A stretch of DNA of 64,000 nucleotides, taken from contig NZ_QGTX01000001.1 in NCBI RefSeq assembly GCF_003182485.1, forward strand, positions 558,001 to 622,000, read 5' to 3'. This DNA comes from Geodermatophilus normandii (GTDB taxonomy: Bacteria > Actinomycetota > Actinomycetes > Mycobacteriales > Geodermatophilaceae). Positions 1 to 7,379 of this stretch are shown piece by piece (position 1 is the stretch's first letter; each line of letters begins with the position of its first letter). The notes below the pieces were generated by a model. The model saw nothing but the letters and a program-made list of their open reading frames with translations, did not search any database and was not told where the DNA came from. The translations under genes and the position numbers were made by a program.

Positions 1-300
1 GGCGGGGTGGTGTCGGCCTTCGCGTCGTCGACCGCGATCATCGGCGTCGCCATCGCGCTGGCGGTGCCGTTCCTGCTCAGCGGGGACGTCGGCGCCGTCG
101 GGGTGGTGGTGGCCCTGTCCGTGGCGTCGACGATCGTCGACGTCAGCCCGTTCTCCACCAACGGCGCGCTGGTGCTGGCCAACGCGCAGGGCGTGGACAG
201 GGACCGCTTCTACAAGCAGATGCTCGCCTACGCGGGGATCGTCGTGGCCGTCGGACCGCTCCTGGCCTGGCTGGTCTTCGTCGTCCCGGGCTGGCTCTAG
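1..300 (+). CDS. SLC13/MatC-like carboxylate transporter, C-terminal part
   Basis: The reading frame is open from the left edge to a TAG, so only the last 99 residues are visible. They are strongly hydrophobic, with about three membrane segments (residues 10-28, 32-52 and 76-97) and a loop carrying DVSPFSTNGA. That loop resembles the conserved C-terminal signature of the SLC13/DASS and MatC-type dicarboxylate (malonate) carriers. The gene is followed after 23 bp by a CoA-transferase and a carboxyltransferase on the same strand, which fits uptake of a small dicarboxylate or other organic acid that is then activated with CoA. The substrate cannot be read from this fragment. Another large permease family with a similar last helix is possible. 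Confidence 0.6.
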   Translation, partial: GGVVSAFASSTAIIGVAIALAVPFLLSGDVGAVGVVVALSVASTIVDVSPFSTNGALVLANAQGVDRDRFYKQMLAYAGIVVAVGPLLAWLVFVVPGWL

Positions 301-323
301 ACCGCTCCAGGGAGAGGGACCCC

Positions 324-1502
324 ATGACCGGACCGCTCGACGGGATCCTCGTCGTCGACCTGACCCGCGCCCTCGCCGGGCCGCACGCCGCGATGATGCT
401 CGGCGACCTCGGCGCCCGGGTGATCAAGGTGGAGAACCCCGGCGGCGGGGACGACACCCGCGGCTGGGGACCGCCGTTCGTGCAGCCCGAGTCGGGGGAC
501 CGGGAGTCGACCTACTTCCTGTCGGCCAACCGCAACAAGGAGTCGGTCACCCTCGACCTGAAGGACGACGCCGACAAGGAGCTCCTCCGCGAGCTGGTCC
601 GGCGCGCCGACGTGCTCCTGGAGAACTTCCGCCCCGGGACGCTCGAGCGCCTCGGCTTCGGCACCGCCGTGCTCGCGGGGCTCAACCCCCGGCTGGTGAC
701 GCTGTCGATCAGCGGCTTCGGCCACGACGGGCCCGAGGGCGGGCGGGCCGGCTACGACCAGATCGCGCAGGGCGAGGCCGGGCTGATGTCGCTCACCGGT
801 CCGGGCCCGGACGACCCGCAGCGGGTCGGCGTCCCGATCGGCGACCTGCTCGCCGGCATGTACGGCGCCTACGGCGTGCTCGCCGCGCTGCACGAGCGCG
901 AGCGGACGGGCCGCGGCCAGGTGGTGCGCACGTCGCTGCTGGCCGCCGTCGTGGGCGTGCACGCCTTCCAGGGGACGGCGTGGACGGTCGGCGGGCAGGT
1001 CGGCCGCGCGCAGGGCAACCACCACCCCTCGATCGCGCCGTACGGCCTGTTCCACTGCAAGGGCGGCAGCGTGCAGCTGTCCTGCGGGTCGGAGGGGCTG
1101 TGGCGGCGGCTGTGCGCCGAGTTCGGCCTGGACCCCGAGGCCCCGGGCCTGGCCACCAACGGCGAGCGCGTGGGCAACCGGCAGCAGGTGATCGAGCTGC
1201 TCGAGCGCACGTTCGCCGACGTGGACGCGGAGACGCTGCTGGCCCGGCTGGCCGCCGCCGGGGTGCCGGCGGGCAAGGTGCGCACGATCGACGAGGTCTA
1301 CGGCTGGGACCAGACGCAGTCGCAGGGGCTGCTGGTCGACGTCGAGCACGCCACCCTCGGCCGGCTGCAGCTGCCCGGCCCGCCGCTGCGCTTCTTCGCC
1401 GCCGGTCCCGACGGCGAGACGGAGACGACGCGCCGCGAGCACGCCGCTCCCCCGGTGCTGGGCGGCTCGGACGCCGAGATCCGCGCCTGGCTCGAGAAGT
1501 GA
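324..1502 (+). CDS. CaiB/BaiF family (class III) CoA-transferase
   Basis: This is a full-length class III CoA-transferase of 392 aa, the normal size for the family. It would move CoA between organic acids in the cytoplasm. The start is the ATG after a strong GGGAGAGGGA ribosome site. The N-terminus has the typical VVDLTRALAGPHAAMMLGDLG and VIKVENPGGGD motifs. The GYDQ motif near residue 145 places Asp145 where the family carries its catalytic aspartate, and the family's C-terminal VPAGKVRTIDEV segment is present. It lies between a carboxylate transporter and a carboxyltransferase, and its stop overlaps the next start by 4 bp (GTGA), so the two are translationally coupled. The substrate is unknown. 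Malonate, or a short-chain or branched acid, is a guess from the neighbours. Confidence 0.88.
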   Translation: MTGPLDGILVVDLTRALAGPHAAMMLGDLGARVIKVENPGGGDDTRGWGPPFVQPESGDRESTYFLSANRNKESVTLDLKDDADKELLRELVRRADVLLENFRPGTLERLGFGTAVLAGLNPRLVTLSISGFGHDGPEGGRAGYDQIAQGEAGLMSLTGPGPDDPQRVGVPIGDLLAGMYGAYGVLAALHERERTGRGQVVRTSLLAAVVGVHAFQGTAWTVGGQVGRAQGNHHPSIAPYGLFHCKGGSVQLSCGSEGLWRRLCAEFGLDPEAPGLATNGERVGNRQQVIELLERTFADVDAETLLARLAAAGVPAGKVRTIDEVYGWDQTQSQGLLVDVEHATLGRLQLPGPPLRFFAAGPDGETETTRREHAAPPVLGGSDAEIRAWLEK

Positions 1503-3019
1503 GTCCCCGGCTCGACGCCCGGACCCTCCGCGACCTCGTCCTCGACCCCGGCTCCTGGACGAGCTGGGACGCCCCGGTCGGCCCGCGCGACGTCGACCCG
1601 GACTACGCCGCCGACCTGCGCGCCGCCGCGGAGCGCAGCCGGCAGGACGAGGCCGTGGTCACCGGCGAGGGCAGGCTGCGCGGCCGGCGGGTGGCCGTCG
1701 TCGCCGGGGAGTTCGGCTTCCTGGCCGGCTCGATCGGGGTGGCGACGGCGGAGCGGCTGGTGGCGGCCGTCGAGCGGGCCACCGACGAGGGGCTGCCGCT
1801 GCTGGCCGCCCCGGTGTCGGGCGGCACCCGCATGCAGGAGGGCACGGTCGCCTTCCTGCAGATGATCGGCATCACCGCGGCGATCGCCCGGCACAAGGCT
1901 GCGGGCCTGCCCTACCTCGTCTACCTGCGCGACCCGACGTTCGGCGGCGTGCTCGCCTCCTGGGGGTCGACGGGACACGTCACGATCGCCGAGCCCGGTG
2001 CGGCGGTCGGCTTCCTCGGCCCGCGGGTGTACGAGGCGCTCTACGGCGAGCCGTTCCCCGCAGGCGTGCAGACCTCCGACCACCTCGCACGGCTCGGGCT
2101 CATCGACGCCGTCGTGCCGCACGAGGACGTGGCCGACCTCGCCGACCGGGCCCTGTCGGTGCTCTCGGCCCGGCGCACCTGGCACACCGACGTCCGCGAC
2201 GCCGAGCGTCCCCGCCGCGAGGACGGCACCGAGACCGACGACCCGGAGGACGGCCGCAGCGCGTGGGACGTCGTCACCTCGTCACGGCGGCGCGACCGCC
2301 CGGGCGTGCGGCGGCTGCTGCGGACGGCGGCCACCGACGTCGTCGGGCTGTCGGGCACCGGCGCCGGCGAGAAGGACCCGGGCCTGCTGCTGGCGCTGGC
2401 CCGCTTCGGCGGCGCGCCGTGCGTCGTCCTCGGGCAGGACCGGCGGGGACAGGTGCTGTCGGCGCCGCTGGGCCCGGCGGCGCTGCGCGAGGCCCGGCGC
2501 GGCATGCGGCTGGCCGCGGAGCTGCACCTGCCGCTGGTCACGCTGATCGACACCCCGGGCGCGGCGCTGTCGGTCGAGGCCGAGGAGGGCGGGCTGGCCG
2601 CGGAGATCGCCCGCTGCCTGGAGGACCTCGTGACGCTCAGGGCGCCGACGCTGGCGGTGCTGCTGGGCCAGGGCACCGGCGGCGGCGCGCTCGCGCTCGT
2701 CCCGGCCGACCGGGTGCTGGCCGCGGCCAACGGCTGGCTGGGCCCGCTGCCGCCGGAGGGCGCCTCGGCGATCGTGCACCGCACCGTGGACCGGGCCCCG
2801 GAGATGGCGGCGGCGCAGGGCGTGCGGGCGACCGACCTGTGGCGGGCCGGGATCGTCGACCGCGTCGTGCCCGAGCGGCCCGACGCCGCCGACGAGCCGG
2901 TCGAGTTCTGCCGCCGGCTGGGGCGGGTGCTCGGCGAGGAGCTGGCCGGGCTGCTGGGCCGCGACGACGCCGAGCGGCACCGCAGCCGCCTGCACCGCTA
3001 CCGCCGGCTGGGGCGCTAG
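1499..3019 (+). CDS. Fused acyl-CoA carboxyltransferase (AccD-like plus AccA-like halves)
   Basis: The 506-aa protein starts at the GTG that overlaps the CoA-transferase stop. It holds two crotonase-fold carboxyltransferase halves. The first, around residues 30-230, carries SGGTRMQEG, matching the beta-subunit oxyanion loop SGGARMQEG. The second, around 270-500, carries TLIDTPGA and the GGGALAL...PPEGA pattern of the alpha subunit. No N-terminal Cys4 zinc finger of bacterial AccD is visible. In the family such enzymes move carboxyl groups between carboxybiotin and acyl-CoA, and related subunits occur in malonate decarboxylase. No biotin carboxylase or biotin carrier gene is nearby, so a partner must be encoded elsewhere or the reaction may be decarboxylation. 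The product assignment is firm at superfamily level only. Confidence 0.78.
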   Translation: MSPRLDARTLRDLVLDPGSWTSWDAPVGPRDVDPDYAADLRAAAERSRQDEAVVTGEGRLRGRRVAVVAGEFGFLAGSIGVATAERLVAAVERATDEGLPLLAAPVSGGTRMQEGTVAFLQMIGITAAIARHKAAGLPYLVYLRDPTFGGVLASWGSTGHVTIAEPGAAVGFLGPRVYEALYGEPFPAGVQTSDHLARLGLIDAVVPHEDVADLADRALSVLSARRTWHTDVRDAERPRREDGTETDDPEDGRSAWDVVTSSRRRDRPGVRRLLRTAATDVVGLSGTGAGEKDPGLLLALARFGGAPCVVLGQDRRGQVLSAPLGPAALREARRGMRLAAELHLPLVTLIDTPGAALSVEAEEGGLAAEIARCLEDLVTLRAPTLAVLLGQGTGGGALALVPADRVLAAANGWLGPLPPEGASAIVHRTVDRAPEMAAAQGVRATDLWRAGIVDRVVPERPDAADEPVEFCRRLGRVLGEELAGLLGRDDAERHRSRLHRYRRLGR

Positions 3020-3025
3020 GGGGGT

Positions 3026-3056
3026 GCAGCACGATCAGGTGGCCTGATCGTGCTGC
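3026..3056 (+). terminator. Hairpin after the carboxyltransferase gene
   Basis: A perfect 14-bp inverted repeat (GCAGCACGATCAGG and its complement) with a 3-nt loop starts 7 nt after the stop codon. There is no U-tract, which is common for actinobacterial terminators. It closes the transporter/CoA-transferase/carboxyltransferase operon. Confidence 0.75.
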
Positions 3057-3215
3057 GTCCTGGCTCGGTGCCGACGGTGAGGTGGGACGCGTCCCGGTGA
3101 GCCAGGACGGCGCCGATCAGGCCGCGGCGGCCGCCGGCGAGAGGCCCTCCGCGGCGGCGACGAGCTCCAGGCTGCGCACCCGCTCGACTCCCCGTGGGTG
3201 GACGCCGGCAGCATC

Positions 3216-3252
3216 GGGACACCACCGGCGGGAACACCGCCGGTGGTGTCCC
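3216..3252 (-). terminator. Hairpin after the marR gene
   Basis: A perfect 16-bp stem (GGGACACCACCGGCGG) with loop GAACA lies 13 nt beyond the stop of the minus-strand marR gene. It has no U-tract. Together with the hairpin at 3026-3056 it insulates two converging transcription units. The bases between 3057 and 3215 show no convincing gene. Confidence 0.7.
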
Positions 3253-3265
3253 CGGCTTCCCGGAC

Positions 3266-3766
3266 TCAGCAGGCGGCCCCGGCGTCGCCGCCGTGGGCGA
3301 CCCGGCGGCTGCTGTCGGGGTCGAGGGCCTCGACGACGGTCTCGAGCACCTCGCGCAGCGCCTCGGTCTGCTCGACGGACAGCGGGTCGAACAGCGCGGC
3401 GCGGACGGCGTCGACGTGCCCGGGCGCGACGCTGCGGACGAGGTCCCAGCCGGCGTCGGTGAGCACGGCGAGGTTGCCGCGGCCGTCCTCGGACGAGCGC
3501 TCGCGGCGCACCCAGCCGCGGTCCTCCAACCGGGCGACGGTGTGCGAGAGCCGGCTCTGCGACTGGTTGGCCCGCCGCGCGAGGTCGCTCATCCGGCGGC
3601 TGCGGCCGGGCGCCTCGGACAGCATCGCCAGGACGACGTAGGCGGCGTGGGAGAGGCCGGCGTCGCGCTGGAGCTGGGCGTCGAGCTCGCGCGGGAGCAG
3701 CTCGGCCAGGGTCAGCCAGGCCCGCCAGGCCCGCTGCTGCGTGTCGTCGAGCCAGCGCGCGGTCAC
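3266..3766 (-). CDS. MarR family transcriptional regulator
   Basis: This is a 166-aa winged-helix repressor-type protein. The recognition region reads MSDLARRANQSQSRLSHTVARLEDRGWVRRE, followed by the wing and a C-terminal dimerisation helix, as in MarR. The start is taken as GTG at 3766, which gives the usual MarR N-terminus (TARWLDDTQQRAWRAWLTL). No good ribosome site is visible there, and an in-frame GTG about 27 bp upstream is an alternative. The gene is divergent from the alpha-oxoamine synthase at 3981, and the 214 bp between them hold a palindrome (3810-3825) that could be its operator. The ligand is unknown. A perfect hairpin follows the stop. Confidence 0.87.
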   Translation of the reverse strand: MTARWLDDTQQRAWRAWLTLAELLPRELDAQLQRDAGLSHAAYVVLAMLSEAPGRSRRMSDLARRANQSQSRLSHTVARLEDRGWVRRERSSEDGRGNLAVLTDAGWDLVRSVAPGHVDAVRAALFDPLSVEQTEALREVLETVVEALDPDSSRRVAHGGDAGAAC

Positions 3767-3809
3767 GGCGCGACGGTACCGGCGCGTCGTCACCCGGATG
3801 CGCCGACCG

Positions 3810-3825
3810 CCACCTGACCAGGTGG
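3810..3825. promoter_or_regulatory. Palindrome in the marR/oxoamine synthase divergent region
   Basis: CCACCTG-AC-CAGGTGG is a perfect 7-bp inverted repeat located 44 bp upstream of the marR start. The same intergenic region contains a near-direct repeat, ACTGTGAGCGGTCGACC (3831-3847) and ACTGTGAGCTGATCGACC (3889-3906). MarR proteins commonly bind palindromes in divergent promoters, so this is the best operator candidate. Binding is inferred. Confidence 0.45.
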
Positions 3826-3980
3826 TACGCACTGTGAGCGGTCGACCACCGCATGACACCTGTCGGGGGGACGGGTGACACCCCAGGGACTGTGAGCTGA
3901 TCGACCGTTGACGCTCCGTCACCGGAACCTGAGGGTGTCCTGCGGCCGGATCGACCGGCCGACCACGGAACGGAGACCTC

Positions 3981-5261
3981 GTGCACCACGGCCACCCGCC
4001 GACCCCCAGCCCCACCGGCGGCCGGCGCGACGCCTTCGCTCCCCTGCTCGACAACCCCCTCGCCGCCCTGTTCCGCGAGCACGACCGCGCGGGCGTGGCC
4101 ACGCACGGCGTCCCCACCGGCGGCGCGCCCGAGCCGGTCACCGTCTACGACGACGGCGTCCCGCGGGTGAACCTGGGCAGCAACAACTACCTCGGCCTGG
4201 CCGGCGACCCCCGCGTGGTCGAGGCCGCCGTCGACGCCGTCCGCCGCTTCGGGACCAGCACCTCCGGCAGCCGCGTCCTCAACGGCACGACCCGGCTGCA
4301 CCTGCAGCTGGAGGAGGAACTGGCCGACCACTACGGCGTCGAGGCGGCGGTGCTGACCTCCTCGGGCGTGAACGCCAACGTCGCGCTCCTGTCCACCGCG
4401 GGCGGCCCCGGCGACGCGCTGCTGGTCGACGCGCACGCGCACGCCAGCGTCCACGCCGGGGCGGCCGCCAGCCGCGGCACCGTCGTCCGGTTCCGGCACA
4501 ACAGCCTGGAGTCGCTGGCGCAGCGGCTGGGCCGGCTCGACCCGCGGGCCGGCGTCGTCGTCGTCGTCGACGGGGTCTACTCGATGTCCGGTGAGACCGC
4601 GCCGCTCGCCGGGCTCGCCGACCTGTGCGCCGTCCACGGCGCGCGCCTGGTCGTCGACGAGGCGCACGGCCTCGGCGTCCTCGGCGAGCGGGGCCGCGGG
4701 GCGGCCGAGCACTGCGGGGTCCTCGACCGGGTCGACGCCGTGACGCTCGCGTTCAGCAAGTCGCTGGCCAGCGTGGGCGGTGCGGTGCTGACGTCGCGGG
4801 CGGTGGCCGACGGCATCCGCGCCAGCGCCGTGCCCTACGTCTTCAGCGCCGCCAACGAGCCGGCCGGCGTCGGTGCGGCCCTCGCGGCGCTGCGCATCCT
4901 GCGCGCGGAGCCCGAGCGCCGCGACCGGCTGCGGGAGAACGGTGCCCGGCTGCGCGTCGAGCTGTCGGTGGCCGGCGCTCCCCCGCTGCCCGGCAGCGGC
5001 GCGGTGGTCGCCGTCCCCACCGGCAGCGAGGAGGCGACGGCCGCGGCGTGGCGAGCCGCCTACGAGGCCGGCGTCTACTGCAACGCGGTGGCCTACCCGG
5101 CCGTGCCGCGCGGGCAGGGGGTGCTGCGGCTGTCGGTGATGGCCACGCACACCGCCGAGCAGCTGCAGGCCGCCGCGAGCTCGGTGGCCGCGGCCGTCCG
5201 GTCGGCCCGGGACGCGCAGGCCCCCGAGCGGGCGCTCGGCGGGCGGCTCGCGGTCGCCTGA
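3981..5261 (+). CDS. Alpha-oxoamine synthase family PLP enzyme (BioF/Kbl-like)
   Basis: The 426-aa fold-type I aminotransferase-like protein belongs to the group that condenses an amino acid with an acyl-CoA (8-amino-7-oxononanoate synthase, KBL, serine palmitoyltransferase). It shows NLGSNNYLGLAGDP, the GTSTSGSRVLNGTT substrate loop, VVDEAHGLGVLG (Asp near 225) and FSKSLASVGG with the Schiff-base lysine near residue 260. The GTG start at 3981 has a GGAG site 8 nt upstream. The first 30 residues are a variable extension. No other biotin genes are nearby, so it may act in a lipid or specialised pathway rather than biotin synthesis. The neighbouring divergent MarR protein may control it. Confidence 0.85.
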   Translation: MHHGHPPTPSPTGGRRDAFAPLLDNPLAALFREHDRAGVATHGVPTGGAPEPVTVYDDGVPRVNLGSNNYLGLAGDPRVVEAAVDAVRRFGTSTSGSRVLNGTTRLHLQLEEELADHYGVEAAVLTSSGVNANVALLSTAGGPGDALLVDAHAHASVHAGAAASRGTVVRFRHNSLESLAQRLGRLDPRAGVVVVVDGVYSMSGETAPLAGLADLCAVHGARLVVDEAHGLGVLGERGRGAAEHCGVLDRVDAVTLAFSKSLASVGGAVLTSRAVADGIRASAVPYVFSAANEPAGVGAALAALRILRAEPERRDRLRENGARLRVELSVAGAPPLPGSGAVVAVPTGSEEATAAAWRAAYEAGVYCNAVAYPAVPRGQGVLRLSVMATHTAEQLQAAASSVAAAVRSARDAQAPERALGGRLAVA

Positions 5262-5283
5262 CCGGCCGGGCCCGTGGTTGTGG

Positions 5284-5763
5284 TCACGCGGGGACGCCGG
5301 CCGCCACCCGGCCGAGCCGCTCGAGGTCTGCGCGCAACCCGGCGGTCCGGTCGCGGTGCGCGGGCAGCAGCAGCGCCGCCACCCGCTCCAGGAGCGCCGG
5401 CATGCCGGTGAGGTCGTAGCGCTGCTCGACGCGCGTGCCCGTGGCGGTGGGCGTGAGCGTCACCCGCCACTGCGTCCGGTCGCGGTAGGGGCCGCCCGGG
5501 ACGGTGCGCCAGGCGAGCAGCCGTCCCGGGTCGACCTCGGTGACCTCGCACACGCGCGCCCACCGCGACCAGCCCGAGCGGTTCCACCCGCGGAACCGGG
5601 CGCCGGGGACGACCCGCGACGAGCCGGGCAGCCACGCCGCCCGGACGCACTCCCCGCTCCACTCCCCCACCCGGGTCGGGTCGGCGAGCACCGCCCACAC
5701 CGCCGCGGGCGGCGCCTCGACGTCCACCGACACCGCCACCGACGGCGGGATGCGCAGGGTCAC
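5284..5763 (-). CDS. SRPBCC (START-like) family protein
   Basis: The 159-aa protein fits the polyketide cyclase/dehydrase fold, a hydrophobic-cavity helix-grip domain. Characteristic stretches are VDVEAPPAAVWAVLADPTRVGEWS at the N-terminus, a central strand region ending in WRVTLTPTATGTRVEQRYDL, and the long C-terminal helix LRADLERLGRV. These proteins bind small lipids or aromatic ligands. The substrate cannot be predicted. It lies tail to tail with the oxoamine synthase, separated by 22 bp. Confidence 0.85.
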   Translation of the reverse strand: MTLRIPPSVAVSVDVEAPPAAVWAVLADPTRVGEWSGECVRAAWLPGSSRVVPGARFRGWNRSGWSRWARVCEVTEVDPGRLLAWRTVPGGPYRDRTQWRVTLTPTATGTRVEQRYDLTGMPALLERVAALLLPAHRDRTAGLRADLERLGRVAAGVPA

Positions 5764-5838
5764 GCGCCGGATGCTGCACCCGCCGGCGCCCGGGGGCCAG
5801 GGGTCCGCGCTCTCGCGGACGACGTCGAGGAGGGAGCC

Positions 5839-5939
5839 GTGCCCGGGTGGGCGTGGACGCCGGCCGGCGTCGGCGGGGCCCTCCTGCTCTGCTGGCCGTG
5901 CTCGTGACGGCGCTGTGGATGGCCCGGCTGCCGGGCTAG
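5839..5939 (+). pseudogene. Very small single-helix membrane protein, one base short
   Basis: A GTG codon preceded by an excellent GAGGAGGG ribosome site opens a frame reading VPGWAWTPAGVGGALLL and then stops at 5907. Shifting by one base within CTCTGCTGG continues the protein as LAVLVTALWMARLPG to a TAG at 5937-5939. The joined product of about 34 aa is a plausible single-pass membrane peptide with a basic C-terminus. The repaired stop codon forms a CTAG with the opposite MBL gene, as at several other convergent pairs here. The ribosome site and the coherent helix support a real gene. Its function is unknown. Confidence 0.45.
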
Positions 5940-6514
5940 CGCGGCGTCGTCGTCCCCGGGCGGAAGGGTGCGCCGTGGCCCGGGACGACCAGCGTGGCCA
6001 GGTCCAGCACGCGCTGGCGCTGCTCCCGCAGCTGCTCGCGGTCCGGCGCGTACGGGTCGTCGGCGGGGCCCTCGCCGGTCCACCACAGGTGGGTCAGCGC
6101 GACGACGTCGTCGGGCGTGCCCACCAGCGTCGTCACGTCCTGCGGGGTGTGCCCGGGCGTGGCCAGCAGCCGCACCGCCGGCGTCAGCTCGACCCCGTCG
6201 GCCGGGCGGCGGGTGAAGACGTCGCCCTCGATGACCGACTGGAAGTCGTGGACCGGCACCACCGGGAACAGCGCGATGTTGACCGTGTGGTCGAGGTGGT
6301 GGTGGCTGACGACGACGTCGGTGACGTCCTCCGGCGCCACGCCCAGGTCGCGCAGCGGGCGCAGCAGCAGGTCCCGGGCGGCCACCATCCCCGGGTCGAC
6401 GACGACCACCCGCCCGGCGTCGCGGACCAGGCTCACCGTGCCGGCGACGTTCGGCAGCCGGGCGTAGCCCTCGAGCAGGACGTCGACGCGGGCGGTGCGG
6501 GCGAGGTCGGCCAT
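5936..6514 (-). CDS. MBL-fold metallo-hydrolase
   Basis: The 192-aa protein has the metallo-beta-lactamase fold. The metal motif is SHHHLDHT, followed by TPGHTPQD and the late VPGHGAPF histidine. The N-terminal GTVSLVRDAGRVVVVDPGM strand region matches small single-domain hydrolases of the MBLAC1 type. ATG at 6514 gives a natural start. The family hydrolyses esters, thioesters or phosphodiesters with two zinc ions. The substrate here is unknown. It is convergent with the tiny gene at 5839, and their stops share a CTAG. Confidence 0.86.
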   Translation of the reverse strand: MADLARTARVDVLLEGYARLPNVAGTVSLVRDAGRVVVVDPGMVAARDLLLRPLRDLGVAPEDVTDVVVSHHHLDHTVNIALFPVVPVHDFQSVIEGDVFTRRPADGVELTPAVRLLATPGHTPQDVTTLVGTPDDVVALTHLWWTGEGPADDPYAPDREQLREQRQRVLDLATLVVPGHGAPFRPGTTTPR

Positions 6515-6575
6515 GAGCGCGACCGTAGGGCGGCCGCGGTCCCTCCGCAGGAGGGCGACACCACGCGGATCGTGC

Positions 6576-6746
6576 TCAGTCGCCGTCCGCGTCACCGGAG
6601 CCGCCGTCGGCCCACGGCAGCGGGTCGACCCGCCAGTCGGCGGGGGGAGGAACCGGCTCGGACCGCACCTCGACCTGCTCGTCCAGGGGAACCCGCGCAC
6701 TCGCGTAGAGCTCGTCCTCCGGGAGGTGGTACCTGGACTCCGTCAT
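6576..6746 (-). CDS. Small acidic hypothetical protein
   Basis: This is a 56-aa protein, MTESRYHLPEDELY at the start and acidic throughout, with several Pro and Trp residues and an Asp-rich tail. It has no cysteine, membrane segment or recognised domain. It lies 61 bp upstream of the MBL hydrolase on the same strand, so the two may be co-transcribed. Coding bias (GC at third positions) and the clean ATG favour a real gene. I cannot assign a function. Confidence 0.6.
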   Translation of the reverse strand: MTESRYHLPEDELYASARVPLDEQVEVRSEPVPPPADWRVDPLPWADGGSGDADGD

Positions 6747-6955
6747 GGCGACAGCCTGGCACGGCCGGGTGCCGCGGTCCCGCGCTCGTCGCCCGCCCGC
6801 GGTACCGCGCACGCGTGCCGCAGAGCTCACACTCGCCGACACACGTGGACGCCGGGCCGGGGCCTGGCGCATGATTGGCAGTCGAGGTCCCCGAGTGCCA
6901 GCCTCCGCCGGCCCCGGGCCCCGCCCCACCCCCGCTCGACCAGGAGTGCCACGCC

Positions 6956-7294
6956 GTGCCCACGTACCAGTACGTCTGCGCCAACCCCGAGGGCAAGCAC
7001 CAGTTCGAGGTGGTGCAGTCCTTCACCGACGCGGCCGTGGCCGAGTGCCCGACCTGCGGCGCCGCGGTGCGCAAGGTCTACGGCTCGGTCGGCGTGGTCT
7101 TCAAGGGCTCGGGCTTCTACCGCACCGACAGCCGCTCCGGCTCGTCGGCGAGCGAGAAGGCCGCGAGCACCCCGGCGTCCTCGGACTCGGCGTCCTCGAG
7201 CACCTCGTCGACGACGTCGTCGTCGTCGTCGAAGGAGTCCTCCGGCAGCTCGTCGTCCTCCTCCAGCGCCGGCGCGAAGGCCGCCGGCAGCTGA
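6956..7294 (+). CDS. FmdB-family zinc ribbon protein with serine-rich tail
   Basis: The 112-aa protein begins VPTYQYVC and carries the FmdB core FEVVQSFTDAAVAECPTCGAAVRKVYGSVGVVFKGSGFYRTD, where the family's zinc ribbon and downstream strands sit. The second Cys pair (CPTC) is intact. The first is atypical: the usual CxxC is replaced by CANPEGKH, leaving one Cys and a nearby His. After residue about 62 the protein is a low-complexity run of Ser with a few Ala, Thr and Lys. The family is small, widespread and poorly understood, and is proposed to be regulatory. The GTG start at 6956 is set by the conserved PTYQY N-terminus. Confidence 0.85.
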   Translation: MPTYQYVCANPEGKHQFEVVQSFTDAAVAECPTCGAAVRKVYGSVGVVFKGSGFYRTDSRSGSSASEKAASTPASSDSASSSTSSTTSSSSSKESSGSSSSSSSAGAKAAGS

Positions 7295-7379
7295 CCCCCG
7301 GCAGTCCACAGCCGGACGGCCGCTCCACAGCCGGCCCGCCCCGGGTCCCGCGGGGCCGCCCGGCGGCGAGCCTGGGCCG

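Noticed and set aside
2263-3462. Long Arg/Gly/Pro-rich open frames overlapping the carboxyltransferase and many other genes on both strands
   Set aside because: They are out-of-frame shadows caused by the high GC content; composition is low-complexity and no domain is present.
7141-7294. Serine-codon repeat (TCGTCGTCC runs) as a microsatellite
   Set aside because: It is the low-complexity tail of the FmdB-family protein and stays in frame; codons vary, so it is coding rather than a simple DNA repeat.
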